Of a DNA stretch of 64,000 nucleotides, positions 53,038 through 62,018 are shown piece after piece. The notes below the pieces were generated by a model. That model did no database searches, was not told the origin of the DNA, and saw only the letters and a list, made by a program, of their open reading frames with translations. Made by a program: the position numbers and the translations under genes. Origin of the DNA: Acidimicrobiaceae bacterium (GTDB taxonomy: Bacteria > Actinomycetota > Acidimicrobiia > Acidimicrobiales > Aldehydirespiratoraceae); contig VXYK01000014.1 of NCBI GenBank assembly GCA_009845995.1, positions 46,063 through 110,062 on the forward strand, in the 5' to 3' direction. Within the stretch, counting starts at the first letter, position 1. Each line of letters begins with the position of its first letter.

Positions 53038-53999
53038 TGTGAACCGACCGTAGCAAGCGGGCGCTCACCTGCGTCGCCCAACCAACTCATCAGTGTTTCT
53101 GTGTACTGTTCAGGCAGGTCCTCCTGCACGAAGTGGCCGCCTCCCTCAAGGATTGCGTGAGGTTGGCCACTGGCGCCCGGGATGCGTTTGACGATTGGTC
53201 TCCACCCGTCGGGTGCCACCGAATCCTTGTCGCTGAAGATGGTGAGCACCGGTTTGGTGAAGGTGTCGAGAACCTTCCAGGCCTCATAGTTGTCGGGATA
53301 CATCGGATTGTCGGGGCGGGTCGGCAACAGCTGTGTGAAGGCGCGGCTGCCAACCGTGAGATTCTGAGTGGGGTACGGCACCCGGTAGGCCATTTCAAGT
53401 TCGGACGTGGGCACGGAGTGCATGGTCATTCCGAGCAGAGTCCACGGCTCCCAGTCCGGGACCGCCGCCGCGAACGCCTGGAAATCGGCCAGCGGACCCG
53501 AGGGTCTAATGACTGCAGGCAACGGTTCGGTGATGTCGCGCCACGGCAGCCCGGTGTTGGAGATGACCATGCGCCCGATCCGTTCGGGCTGCTCAGCAGT
53601 CAGGCGCATCCCGACGATCCCGCCCCAGTCGTGCAATACGAATGAGATGTCGCTGAGGTCGAGTTGCTCGAACAGCAGCGCACGCATCCATCCCACGTGG
53701 CGTGCGACGCTGTAGTCGACCATCTCCGACGGTTTGTCGGACAGACCCATGCCGACCAGGTCAGGAGCGATCGCTCGGTAACCGGCATCAACGGCGGCTC
53801 GAATCTGGTGCCGCCACAGGTACGACCACGAGGGGTTGCCATGTAGAAACACCACGGGCGGAGCCGCGAGGTCGCCGGCATCCACAAGATGGACCCTGAG
53901 GTCCTGTCCGTCTCCGGACGGAACCGACACATACCGACGATTCGTCGGGTAATCGAGTAGGTGGTCGGCTGCGTCGTCTGGCGTTCGGAGAATGCGCAT
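53034..53999 (-). CDS. Haloalkane dehalogenase-type alpha/beta-hydrolase
   Basis: 321 residues. VVFLHGNPSWSYLWR is the oxyanion-hole region and halide-binding Trp, the nucleophile elbow is VLHDWGGIVGM with Asp, and the catalytic His is in EGGGHFVQEDLPE. Asp rather than Ser as nucleophile and the HGNPxWS motif are the marks of haloalkane dehalogenases and fluoroacetate-type hydrolases. First gene of a four-gene minus-strand run. Confidence 0.87.
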   Translation of the reverse strand: MRILRTPDDAADHLLDYPTNRRYVSVPSGDGQDLRVHLVDAGDLAAPPVVFLHGNPSWSYLWRHQIRAAVDAGYRAIAPDLVGMGLSDKPSEMVDYSVARHVGWMRALLFEQLDLSDISFVLHDWGGIVGMRLTAEQPERIGRMVISNTGLPWRDITEPLPAVIRPSGPLADFQAFAAAVPDWEPWTLLGMTMHSVPTSELEMAYRVPYPTQNLTVGSRAFTQLLPTRPDNPMYPDNYEAWKVLDTFTKPVLTIFSDKDSVAPDGWRPIVKRIPGASGQPHAILEGGGHFVQEDLPEQYTETLMSWLGDAGERPLATVGSQ

Positions 54000-54117
54000 T
54001 GCTGTCCGTTGGGCCTTTCGGTTGCGTTTCTCGGTGTTCCGCGTCTCGGAATCGTCGTAACCTATAGTAGTGCGCCTCTGACTGGCAATAGTTAGCGCAA
54101 GTTGTTAGGGTCCGCCC
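54000..54117. promoter_or_regulatory. Divergent intergenic region
   Basis: 118 bases between the divergent dehalogenase and DUF2855 genes; both promoters must be here. There are short AT-rich stretches (cctatagtagtg and ggcaatagttag) that could hold -10 elements, but no convincing -35/-10 pair or dyad was found by eye. Confidence 0.4.
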
Positions 54118-55209
54118 ATGGACTTCGAGGTGAACCGCCAAGACTTCCGGGACACCCGGATCGTCGACACAACTTCGGCCGAACTAGCGCAAGGCCAGAT
54201 CCGGATCGCTGTCGAACGGTTCGCCTTGACAACCAACAACGTCACCTACGCGGTGGCCGGCGACATGCTCGACTACTGGGGGTTCTTCCCCGCCGAGACC
54301 CCCTGGGGGCGGCTCCCGGCCATGGGACTCGGTTCGGTGGTCGAGACGGCCAACCCGCAAATCCCGGTCGGCGGGCGGTATTTCGGCTTCTACCCGATGT
54401 CTGACCAACTGGTCATCGCAGCCGAGCCTCACCGAAACGGGTTCCGTGACATCGGCGCACACCGAGCCAACCACGCCGATACGTACACCAGCTTCATCGA
54501 TGTGGGCAGTGAGCAGATGTTTCAGGATCACCGTGCAGACGAATACCTGCTACTACGCGGCCTGTTCATGACGTCGTTCCTCGCAGACGACTACCTCGGC
54601 GACAATGGATTCGCCGGGGCCTCACAGACCCTGGTTACCAGCGCCTCATCCAAGACATCGATCTGCCTCGCGGTCTGCCTGGCCCGACGCGGTCACACGA
54701 GTATCGGACTCACCTCGGCACGGAACCGTGCGTTCGTGGAGAGCCTCGACATGTACCAGCAAGTGATCACCTACGACGAGATCGACCAGCTCGATTCCAG
54801 CGCTGCTTCGGGCATGGTCGATATGGCTGGAAACGGCTCCGTTCGCTCGGCGGTACACACGCATTTCGGGGACGAACTTGCCTTCTCACTGACGGTCGGG
54901 GCCACACACTGGGAGGAGCAAGCCGGTACAGCTGACGATTTGCCAGGACCCAAACCCGAGTTCTTCTTCGCTCCTGGACAGATCGCCAAACGCACCCAGG
55001 ACTGGGGCGGGACCGAATTGACCGCGAGGATCGCCCGTTCGTGGCACGACTTTGTTGAAAGCACCGACCGCTGGATGACAGTGGTCCAACGCAGCGGACC
55101 TGCCGAAATCAGCGCGGTCTATCGGGAACTGTTGGAGGGGCAGGCCGACCCCTCGATCGGTTACGTCGTCTCGATGTCGCAGACGCTGCGCGAGACCCCG
55201 TTGGAGTGA
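54118..55209 (+). CDS. DUF2855 family protein (MDR/alcohol-dehydrogenase-like fold)
   Basis: 363 residues. The DUF2855 features are clear: RFALTTNNVTYAVAGDMLDYWGFF in the N-terminal part, RYFGFYPMSDQLVIAA, and the SASSKTSICLAVCLARRG segment of the nucleotide-binding half. The fold resembles medium-chain dehydrogenases without their zinc ligands. Function unknown. It lies 63 bases upstream of the GshB-like gene on the same strand. Confidence 0.85.
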   Translation: MDFEVNRQDFRDTRIVDTTSAELAQGQIRIAVERFALTTNNVTYAVAGDMLDYWGFFPAETPWGRLPAMGLGSVVETANPQIPVGGRYFGFYPMSDQLVIAAEPHRNGFRDIGAHRANHADTYTSFIDVGSEQMFQDHRADEYLLLRGLFMTSFLADDYLGDNGFAGASQTLVTSASSKTSICLAVCLARRGHTSIGLTSARNRAFVESLDMYQQVITYDEIDQLDSSAASGMVDMAGNGSVRSAVHTHFGDELAFSLTVGATHWEEQAGTADDLPGPKPEFFFAPGQIAKRTQDWGGTELTARIARSWHDFVESTDRWMTVVQRSGPAEISAVYRELLEGQADPSIGYVVSMSQTLRETPLE

Positions 55210-55272
55210 GGCCGTGGCTACCGGTCGGCCCGAGATTCGCCTGCTCGGCAAACCACGAGCCGGGAGATAGCC

Positions 55273-56208
55273 ATGCGCATCGTTGTCATCATGGACGGAC
55301 CCGAGACGGTCAACCCCGAGACCGACACCTCGTTCGCTCTCATGCTGGCGGCCCAAGAACGTGGACACCGCGTCTGGCACTGCGACTCATCGCAGGTCGA
55401 ACTGGTCGATCGCCGGGTCTGCGCCTGGGCCCGACCGGCTGCCATCCACGAGCAATCCGACACACCACTTCTTCTCGGACCAACTGAACACCTCGACCTG
55501 ACCGAAGTGGATGTGGTGCTGATCCGCACAGACCCTCCGTTCGATCCCGATTATCGCCACCTCACGCTCCTGCTCGACTACCTGGTGGATTCGACCCTGG
55601 TCGTGAATTCGCCGCGAGGACTGCGGGACGCCAACGAGAAGTTGTACTCCTACCGCTTCGCCGACATCACGCCTTCCACAATCGTCACCTCCGACGCCGA
55701 CCGGTTGATGGCCTTCAGTCGTCACCACGGTTCGGCAGTACTCAAGCCGATCGAAGGCCACGGTGGTCGAGGAGTCATGGTGCTTCGGCCCGACGACCAC
55801 AACGCGGCGTCGATCATCGACACCCTCACCGTGCGTGGACGAACCCCGGTGATCGCTCAGCAGTTCCTAGAGAACGTGAGCGCCGGTGACAAGCGCATTC
55901 TGTTGCTCGACGGCGAGCCTCTCGGTGCCATCATGCGAGTTCCGACAGAGGTTGATTTTCGCGCCAACCTTTGTGTCGGTGGACGCAGCGATGCAGCGGA
56001 ACTCGACGAAGCCGACCGACGAATAATCACCCGGATCGCACCCTCGCTGCGTGCCGATGGCTTGGTTTTCGTGGGTATCGACGTGATCGACGGCTATCTG
56101 ACTGAGATCAACGTGACGAGTCCCACAGGACTCCGACAACTCACTGCACTCACGGGCACCCGAGTGGATCTCGACGTGATCCGCTGGTTCGAAAATGCTG
56201 TCTCGTAA
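55273..56208 (+). CDS. gshB: Glutathione synthetase-like ATP-grasp ligase
   Basis: 311 residues of the bacterial GshB type. RTDPPFDPDYRHLTLLLDYL, VVNSPRGLRDANEKLYSYRF, then the ATP-grasp SAVLKPIEGHGGRGVMVL and VGIDVIDGYLTEINVTSPTG. GshB joins glycine to gamma-glutamylcysteine. The next gene is a gamma-glutamylcysteine ligase-type enzyme, overlapping by 14 bases, so the pair could make glutathione or a close analogue, which is rare in actinobacteria. Confidence 0.88.
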   Translation: MRIVVIMDGPETVNPETDTSFALMLAAQERGHRVWHCDSSQVELVDRRVCAWARPAAIHEQSDTPLLLGPTEHLDLTEVDVVLIRTDPPFDPDYRHLTLLLDYLVDSTLVVNSPRGLRDANEKLYSYRFADITPSTIVTSDADRLMAFSRHHGSAVLKPIEGHGGRGVMVLRPDDHNAASIIDTLTVRGRTPVIAQQFLENVSAGDKRILLLDGEPLGAIMRVPTEVDFRANLCVGGRSDAAELDEADRRIITRIAPSLRADGLVFVGIDVIDGYLTEINVTSPTGLRQLTALTGTRVDLDVIRWFENAVS

Positions 56209-57367
56209 CGGCGCGAGTCCGACGCGCCTCGATGTCGAGAAGCTTGCTGCGGCCGCTTTCGAGGCGACCGCGCACAACCGCATAGGCGCTGAAGTGGAGT
56301 GGCTCGTTTTCGCGGCCGATGACCTTGAGCGCTCCATCCCGGCGGCTCGTGTTGCTGAGGTCGCAAGCGGCCCGCTTCCTGCTCGAAGCTCGGTCACGAT
56401 CGAACCGGGGGGACAGCTTGAGCTCATCACACGACCGTTTGATGATCCGCTGCAACTCCTCGACGCAATCACCGCTGATGCGCAAGTCCTCAGAACTCGC
56501 TTCGCCGAGCAGAAGTTGCTGCTCGTTGCGTTGGGCCTCGACCCGTTTCGTCCGCCTGTTCGAACCCTGAAGCAGCCGCGCTACGAAGCAATGGAGCAAT
56601 TCTTCGCCGCAAGATCACCCACGGGGCTGAAGATGATGAACCTCACCGCTTCGCTCCAGTTGAACATCGACTTGGGTCCCGACCCCGAACGCAGTTGGCG
56701 GCGCGCACAGGTGATCGCGCCGGTGCTGTCTGCAGCTTTCGCCAACTCCCCGACGATCGACGGTTCAACTTTCGCCGCGGTCTCGCACCGACAACGGGTG
56801 TGGGCAAGTACCGCCCCTTCTCGGGGCCTTCCGGTGCCCCCAGGAACTGATGCTTGGAGTGAGTACATCCTCGACTCACAGGTCATGCTCCGAATCACTG
56901 CGGACGGCGTGCACCCACAACTCGACGACCTTTCTTTGCGTCAGTGGCAAAATAGCGACAGCCCACCGACATCGGAAGAACTAGCGCTGCACATCAGCAC
57001 CCTGTTCCCACCACTTCGGCCTCGGGGTTATCTGGAAATGCGTATGATCGACGCTCTCGGGCCGAAGGGGCGGTCGGTTGCGGTCGGGGCTTCATGGGTC
57101 TTGTTGGCCAACGATCAAGCGGGAGCTCACGCCGAGGCGGTGTGCAGCAAAATAAGCGACCGGTGGAAGCGGGCAACCGCTGCCGGTCTGGAAGATCCCG
57201 AAGTGGCGGACGCCGCACATAGCGTTCTCACCATTGCGGCCGATGCTCTGCGAGTCCGCTTTCCGTCATTGGCGAAAGCTTGCGTTTCGTGGCGCGATGA
57301 ACGCCTGAACGATCGAGACTGGCCGACAGACCGCGCAGACCTTGTCCGCAGATCCATCGAGTACTGA
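56195..57367 (+). CDS. Glutamate-cysteine ligase, EgtA/GCS2-like
   Basis: 390 residues. The GCS2-type fold is seen with IGAEVEWLVFAADD (Glu metal ligands near residue 28-35), SVTIEPGGQLELITRPFD for the glutamate site, NLTASLQLNIDLG and YLEMRMIDALGP. Actinobacterial relatives (EgtA) supply gamma-glutamylcysteine for ergothioneine; plant-type relatives serve glutathione. The linked GshB favours glutathione. No ergothioneine genes egtB/C/D are seen nearby. Confidence 0.85.
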   Translation: MLSRNGASPTRLDVEKLAAAAFEATAHNRIGAEVEWLVFAADDLERSIPAARVAEVASGPLPARSSVTIEPGGQLELITRPFDDPLQLLDAITADAQVLRTRFAEQKLLLVALGLDPFRPPVRTLKQPRYEAMEQFFAARSPTGLKMMNLTASLQLNIDLGPDPERSWRRAQVIAPVLSAAFANSPTIDGSTFAAVSHRQRVWASTAPSRGLPVPPGTDAWSEYILDSQVMLRITADGVHPQLDDLSLRQWQNSDSPPTSEELALHISTLFPPLRPRGYLEMRMIDALGPKGRSVAVGASWVLLANDQAGAHAEAVCSKISDRWKRATAAGLEDPEVADAAHSVLTIAADALRVRFPSLAKACVSWRDERLNDRDWPTDRADLVRRSIEY

Positions 57368-57385
57368 TAAACGCTGGAGAGAACA

Positions 57386-58456
57386 GTGCCTGACAACCGA
57401 GTGCCCGACGACCGCGTGCCTGACAACCGTGTGATCGTGCGTGAACCGCTGACCGGCGACGCTCCGTGGCGCGGTTCCGACCTGAAGCCCAGCGACTACA
57501 TCTACCAACTCAACGACGCCGAACTTGCTGAACTGGAGCGCCTCCGCGTCAACCTTGCGGCTCGGAAGACCGGCCTCGGCGCCATCGACCCGACATCGGT
57601 ACCGCTGCCCAGGTTGGCCGACACGATCGCTCAGTGGTCCGAGCAGTTGGAGAACGGCATCGGCTTCGTGGTGATCCGCGGTCTCGATATCGAGGGTTGG
57701 AGCGAGCGCGAAGCCGGACTCGTCTATTACGCCGTCGGCAGGCAGATGGGAGTCCCCGTCAAGCAGAACGCCCAGGGTCATCTGCTTGGACACGTCCGCG
57801 ACACCGGCAGAGACATTTTCACCGACACCAACGCCCGCGGCTACCAGGTTCGGATCGCCCTGCCGTTCCACACCGACACCTCGACCGATCTGCTTGCCCT
57901 GATGTGCCTGCGAACCGCCAGGGAAGGAGGTGACAGTGCTCTGGCGCCGCTTCAGACGATCTACAACGAGGTACTCGCCAGCCGACCGGACTTGATCGAT
58001 ACCTACTACACGCCGTTCAACTTCGACTGTCGCGATGAGGAACACCCCGATGGTGGCCCCTTCTACACCCGAGTCTTGGCGTCAATGACCAATGGCCAAC
58101 TCTCTTTGCGCCACAACTCCGGCTACGCCCGATCAGCGGCCCGCCGCTTCGTTGAGTGCCTCCCATTGACTGAGGCGCAAGAAGAGCTGCTGAGCTTGGT
58201 GGATCTACTCGCCGCTGACCCCGACATCCATGTCCGGTTCCGGCTCGAACAAGGCGACATTGCGCTGATCAACAACTACGCCGTCGCCCATTCACGCTCG
58301 GCCTTCGAGGACTATGACGACCCAGACCGCAAGCGCCACCTGCTGCGTCTGTGGTTGGTTCTCTACAGCGGCCGGGAACTGGCACGGGACTTCGACAACC
58401 GGGCCGGGTTGGTGACCACTGCCGACGTGTTCGACGACGGCCTTGTCCACAGCTGA
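57386..58456 (+). CDS. TauD/TfdA-family Fe(II)/2-oxoglutarate dioxygenase
   Basis: 356 residues. The N-terminus starts from one of four in-frame GTGs inside a 15-base repeat encoding VPDNR/VPDDR units (57386, 57401, 57416, 57431), so the exact start is uncertain. Iron ligands are in LPFHTDTSTD (His, Asp) and NNYAVAHSRSAFED (distal His), with the 2-oxoglutarate Arg in KRHLLRLWLV. It follows the GshA-like gene by 18 bases, so it may act on a thiol or gamma-glutamyl compound; this is a guess from position. Confidence 0.87.
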   Translation: MPDNRVPDDRVPDNRVIVREPLTGDAPWRGSDLKPSDYIYQLNDAELAELERLRVNLAARKTGLGAIDPTSVPLPRLADTIAQWSEQLENGIGFVVIRGLDIEGWSEREAGLVYYAVGRQMGVPVKQNAQGHLLGHVRDTGRDIFTDTNARGYQVRIALPFHTDTSTDLLALMCLRTAREGGDSALAPLQTIYNEVLASRPDLIDTYYTPFNFDCRDEEHPDGGPFYTRVLASMTNGQLSLRHNSGYARSAARRFVECLPLTEAQEELLSLVDLLAADPDIHVRFRLEQGDIALINNYAVAHSRSAFEDYDDPDRKRHLLRLWLVLYSGRELARDFDNRAGLVTTADVFDDGLVHS

Positions 58457-58465
58457 CGTGACCGG

Positions 58466-59434
58466 CTAGTCGACCTTGAGGACGACTTTGCCGAACGTCT
58501 CATTGGATTCGATCAGTTCGTGGGCTCGACCGGTTTCAGCAATGGGGATCACTTCGTCGATGATGGGACCGATCTCGCCCGACTCGATGAGCGGCCAGAC
58601 CCGGTCACGAAGCGCCGACATGACCGCAGCTTTCGCAACCACCGGTCTGGCTCGCAGTGTTGAACCGATCACTCGCAACCGTTTCATCATCAACAGCCCA
58701 AGCGAGACTTCTGCGCTGGCGCCGCCCATCAAGCCGATCAGCACCAGCCGTCCGTCGATGGCGAGACTTCTGATGTTGTCGGCGAGATAGCCGGCACCCA
58801 CCGGATCGAGGATCACGTCGAAGCCGTTGCCATCGGTCCAGTTCTCGACACGATCGGCGAAGCCCCCTGAATGGCGATTGCTGCCTCCGGACGCGCCCAG
58901 CGTCACACACCGCTCGATCTTGTCATCGGCACCGGCCGTCACGAAAACAGGGTTGCCGAAGGCACGGCACAACTGAATCGCGGCGGTGCCCACACCGCTG
59001 GCGCCAGCATGCAACAGGACCCGTTCCCCGGGTGCCAGAGCCGCTTCCATATAAAGATTGAGATACGCCGTAGCGAAGACTTCGGGCAGCGCCGCTGCTT
59101 CAACAAACGACAATCCGGCAGGGACCGGGACAACCTGCGGAGCTGGGGCTACGACTTCTTCGGCATAACCGCCTCCGGCAAGCAGGGCACAAACTTCATC
59201 GCCGATCTCGAAGCCGGACACATCTTCGGCGATCTCGGACACCACGCCCGAACACTCCAACCCCATGATGGGACTGGCGCCGGGCGGCGGTGGATAGCCA
59301 CCCGCTCGTTGCGCCAAATCGGCCCGATTCACGGCGCTGGCCCTGACCTCAATGCGGATCTCCCCGTCCCCCAACACCGGACTCGGGGTGTCACTCCACA
59401 CCAGTTGGTCACCTCGGATCTCGATCGCCTTCAT
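58466..59434 (-). CDS. NADPH:quinone oxidoreductase (medium-chain, zinc-free)
   Basis: 322 residues from ATG 59434 (MKAIEIRGDQLVWSDTP), eleven bases after the stop of the DUF4032 gene; an upstream in-frame start lies inside that gene. RAGGYPPPPGASPIMGLECSG is the family's quinone oxidoreductase-type N-terminus, LLHAGASGVGTAAIQLCRAFG the NADPH-binding loop. It reduces quinones or activated alkenes. Confidence 0.9.
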   Translation of the reverse strand: MKAIEIRGDQLVWSDTPSPVLGDGEIRIEVRASAVNRADLAQRAGGYPPPPGASPIMGLECSGVVSEIAEDVSGFEIGDEVCALLAGGGYAEEVVAPAPQVVPVPAGLSFVEAAALPEVFATAYLNLYMEAALAPGERVLLHAGASGVGTAAIQLCRAFGNPVFVTAGADDKIERCVTLGASGGSNRHSGGFADRVENWTDGNGFDVILDPVGAGYLADNIRSLAIDGRLVLIGLMGGASAEVSLGLLMMKRLRVIGSTLRARPVVAKAAVMSALRDRVWPLIESGEIGPIIDEVIPIAETGRAHELIESNETFGKVVLKVD

Positions 59435-59445
59435 GTCGTTGCACC

Positions 59446-60681
59446 CTATTGGGTTGGCGATGCTTCGGGTTCGGGACGGAATCCGGGGCGACCGGCTGCG
59501 AGCCATCCGTCGAAGGCGGCTTCCTGACCCAGGTCAGCGCCGGCGGCAAAAGACGCCTCGTAGCGGTAATTCAGGAAGTCACAGTATCCCTGCAGGACAT
59601 TGTCGTCTCCCGCCTCGGCCTGGATCCGACTGATGGCAGGTTCCCATCGTTCGGCTCGCCAGCGGATCGCGGCCAGTACCAGGTCGCCACTCTTCTCACC
59701 GCTGCGACCCACCGCACGTTGACCAGCGGCGAAGTGGTAGATGTCGCTGAGCAGGTGCCTAGCCTGCCACTCCGACGCCTCGATACCAGTTATCTCCCGC
59801 AGGCGACGCGTGTTGTGGTTCCGCGGGCCGACACTCGGGCGCATGCGCAACCGGGTGCCTCCATCGGTCGAGGTGAGGTCAACTTCGTCGACGGTGAACC
59901 CCAGTTCGTTGAGGTGCCGAATACGTTCGGTGATGCGAAAGCGTTCGCCCGTGCCGATCACGGTCTCACTGGTTGTCTCGTCCCACAACCATTCGTACCA
60001 ACTCGCCATTTCCTCACCGAGTTCGGTGTCAGCGTCATCAAGGCCTACCCCGCGTGAGGCAGCTATATCAGCCATGCCGCCGGCCACGTTGATCGTCATG
60101 ATGTCGATGTCGTAGAGGCGTTGACCGTCGCTGAGTTCGGGGTGCAGTTCAGCGGTTTCGGCATCGACCATCAGAGCTTCGATGGCCATCGCGTCGTACT
60201 TGAACAGCACGTTCGACAGGGAACAGTCACCCCAGAAACAGCCGGCGAGATGCAGTTCAACCAACAGGCCGGCAAACGCAGCGAGCATCTGCCGGCGGCG
60301 TTCGCCGAAACCCGCTCCTTCCAGTAGCTCCCGATACGAGAACGAGAAATCGACATATCTCGTAATCAGGGCTGCGGAACGCTCGGCTCCGGGGTCGTCC
60401 CAGCGGTCCTCCACCAGTCCCACCGCGGTGACCGAAGGTGCCTCCATCCGCTCGAGTGCACGAAGCACCTGGTAGTCGTTGCGCGCCGCTTTGAGCGGCA
60501 GTTCCTTGATCGCGTACAGGCCCTCGTCGTATGCGACAAACCTGACCTCGTGGCGAGAGATCCCCTTCGGCAGCGTTACGAGCCGAGGGCTGTCCCAATC
60601 GACGACGGACTGTTCCCAGGCGAGATCCAAGAAGTCCGGATGCCCTGGACGAACTGTAATTTTCGACTCAGTCGTTTCCAT
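59446..60681 (-). CDS. DUF4032 kinase-like protein (InaA/Rio-type fold)
   Basis: 411 residues. N-terminal part is a protein-kinase-like fold: RFVAYDEGLYAIKELPLKAARNDY (ATP Lys), LHLAGCFWGDCSLSNVLFKYD (catalytic Asp and Asn; the usual HGD reads WGD) and ALMVDAETAE. The C-terminal half, with GPRNHNTRRLREITGIEASEWQARHLLSDI, is typical of DUF4032. Function is unknown in the family. Expressed as the first gene of a pair with the oxidoreductase. Confidence 0.85.
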   Translation of the reverse strand: METTESKITVRPGHPDFLDLAWEQSVVDWDSPRLVTLPKGISRHEVRFVAYDEGLYAIKELPLKAARNDYQVLRALERMEAPSVTAVGLVEDRWDDPGAERSAALITRYVDFSFSYRELLEGAGFGERRRQMLAAFAGLLVELHLAGCFWGDCSLSNVLFKYDAMAIEALMVDAETAELHPELSDGQRLYDIDIMTINVAGGMADIAASRGVGLDDADTELGEEMASWYEWLWDETTSETVIGTGERFRITERIRHLNELGFTVDEVDLTSTDGGTRLRMRPSVGPRNHNTRRLREITGIEASEWQARHLLSDIYHFAAGQRAVGRSGEKSGDLVLAAIRWRAERWEPAISRIQAEAGDDNVLQGYCDFLNYRYEASFAAGADLGQEAAFDGWLAAGRPGFRPEPEASPTQ

Positions 60682-60853
60682 CTGAACCTAGTACCTCTCT
60701 GACGATTCAAACATGCTCGATAACCGCTCCGTCTCTCGCGGCAAGCGTAAGCCGCCGCCAGACGGTTCACGCTTGGGCAACCGTCGTTGTCACTCCCCTC
60801 TCATAAGCTCCAGCGAAGATCAACTATCCACCCGATATGACGTCTGGACGTCT

Positions 60854-61105
60854 ATGTTGGAATCCATGCTCACCGCTTCCCCCCGAAACCGAAACCGCCG
60901 ACGACCGGGAGAAGTGCGCGACGCCGTCGGGCATGCTCTTGCCAGTGCTGGTGGTCCCTTGAGTGTGAAAGAAATCCATGCCGCAGTTGAAACTCGACTT
61001 GGAGCATCCGTTGCCAAATCTTCCGTCCGCAGTTACCTCAACCTCAACACTGGGCCAACCAAGCAGTTCAGGAGGGTCCGCCGTGGTGTTTACCAACTCG
61101 GCTGA
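60854..61105 (+). CDS. Small winged-helix protein preceding a DNA methyltransferase
   Basis: About 83 residues from ATG 60854 (ATG 60866 also possible). RPGEVRDAVGHALASAGGP, LSVKEIHAAVETRLGASVAKSS and VRSYLNLNTGPTKQFRRVRRGVYQL form a winged helix-turn-helix. It overlaps the methyltransferase by 23 bases, and proteins of this type are found in front of such methyltransferases, where they may act as specificity or control subunits. Confidence 0.75.
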   Translation: MLESMLTASPRNRNRRRPGEVRDAVGHALASAGGPLSVKEIHAAVETRLGASVAKSSVRSYLNLNTGPTKQFRRVRRGVYQLG

Positions 61106-62018
61106 GGCCATCAGCCACAAGGCTTGGCCGCTCGCTTTCGGGTTTGGGCAGGCATCGTTGTTTCACGGCAATTGTATTGAATGGCTCATTGAGCAGCCTT
61201 CCAACTCAATCCACGGCGTCATAACCGACCCTCCGTATGGACTCGTGGAATACAAGCCGGAACAGCAAAGGAAACTCCGAAAGGGTCGGGGAGGGGTATG
61301 GCGCTTGCCTCCGGCGTTCGATGGACATCAGCGATCTCCCGTACCGAGATTCACCACGCTGACCGAGTCCGACTTGAGTTCTTTGGACTGTTTTTTTGCC
61401 GCATGGGCTGATGCCCTAATCCCTGTACTCGTCCCAGGAGCCCATGTTCTTGTCGCCTCCAATCCGCTTCTTTCTCACCGCGTCGCGTCTGCCGTATGTC
61501 GCGCTGGCTTTGAAAGACGGGGTGAAGTAGTTCGACTTGTGATGACGATGCGCGGCGGGGATCGGCCCAAGAACGCCCATGACGAGTTCCCCGACGTTTC
61601 AGTTATGCCTAGGTCTAAGTGGGAACCATGGCTCTTGTTTCGCAAGCCGCTACAAGGCCGGGTCCAAGACAATCTTCGTCGCTGGGGTACCGGTGGGCTT
61701 CGGCGTATCTCGCCAGAGCAACCATTTGGCGACGTCATCGCCTCTGCCCCGACCAGACCAGATGAGCGCCGACTCGCACCACATCCCAGCCTCAAACCGC
61801 AGGCGTTTCTTCGTCAAGTGGTCCGCGCGATCCTGCCCTTAGGAGACGGAATCGTGCTTGATCCGTTCGCCGGATCGGGATCGACTATGGCCGCGGCGGA
61901 GTACGTCGGCTATGAGAGCATCGGCGTTGAGTCTGACACCGAATACCTAGAGATCGCCAAAAGCGCTATCCCACTGTTGATCGAATACGAGTCTTCTCAA
62001 GAATCAAGATCAAGGTAG
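61083..62018 (+). CDS. Beta-class DNA methyltransferase (N4-cytosine or N6-adenine)
   Basis: 311 residues from GTG 61083, which has AGGAGGG upstream; a longer frame to 60978 runs out of phase through the preceding gene. Catalytic motif IV is HGVITDPPYGLVEYK, and motif I is near the C-terminus (LDPFAGSGSTMAAAEY), the beta order. The recognition domain lies between. DPPY is found in both N6-adenine and N4-cytosine enzymes. It converges with the endonuclease gene, overlapping by 22 bases: a type II restriction-modification arrangement. Confidence 0.88.
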   Translation: MVFTNSAEAISHKAWPLAFGFGQASLFHGNCIEWLIEQPSNSIHGVITDPPYGLVEYKPEQQRKLRKGRGGVWRLPPAFDGHQRSPVPRFTTLTESDLSSLDCFFAAWADALIPVLVPGAHVLVASNPLLSHRVASAVCRAGFERRGEVVRLVMTMRGGDRPKNAHDEFPDVSVMPRSKWEPWLLFRKPLQGRVQDNLRRWGTGGLRRISPEQPFGDVIASAPTRPDERRLAPHPSLKPQAFLRQVVRAILPLGDGIVLDPFAGSGSTMAAAEYVGYESIGVESDTEYLEIAKSAIPLLIEYESSQESRSR

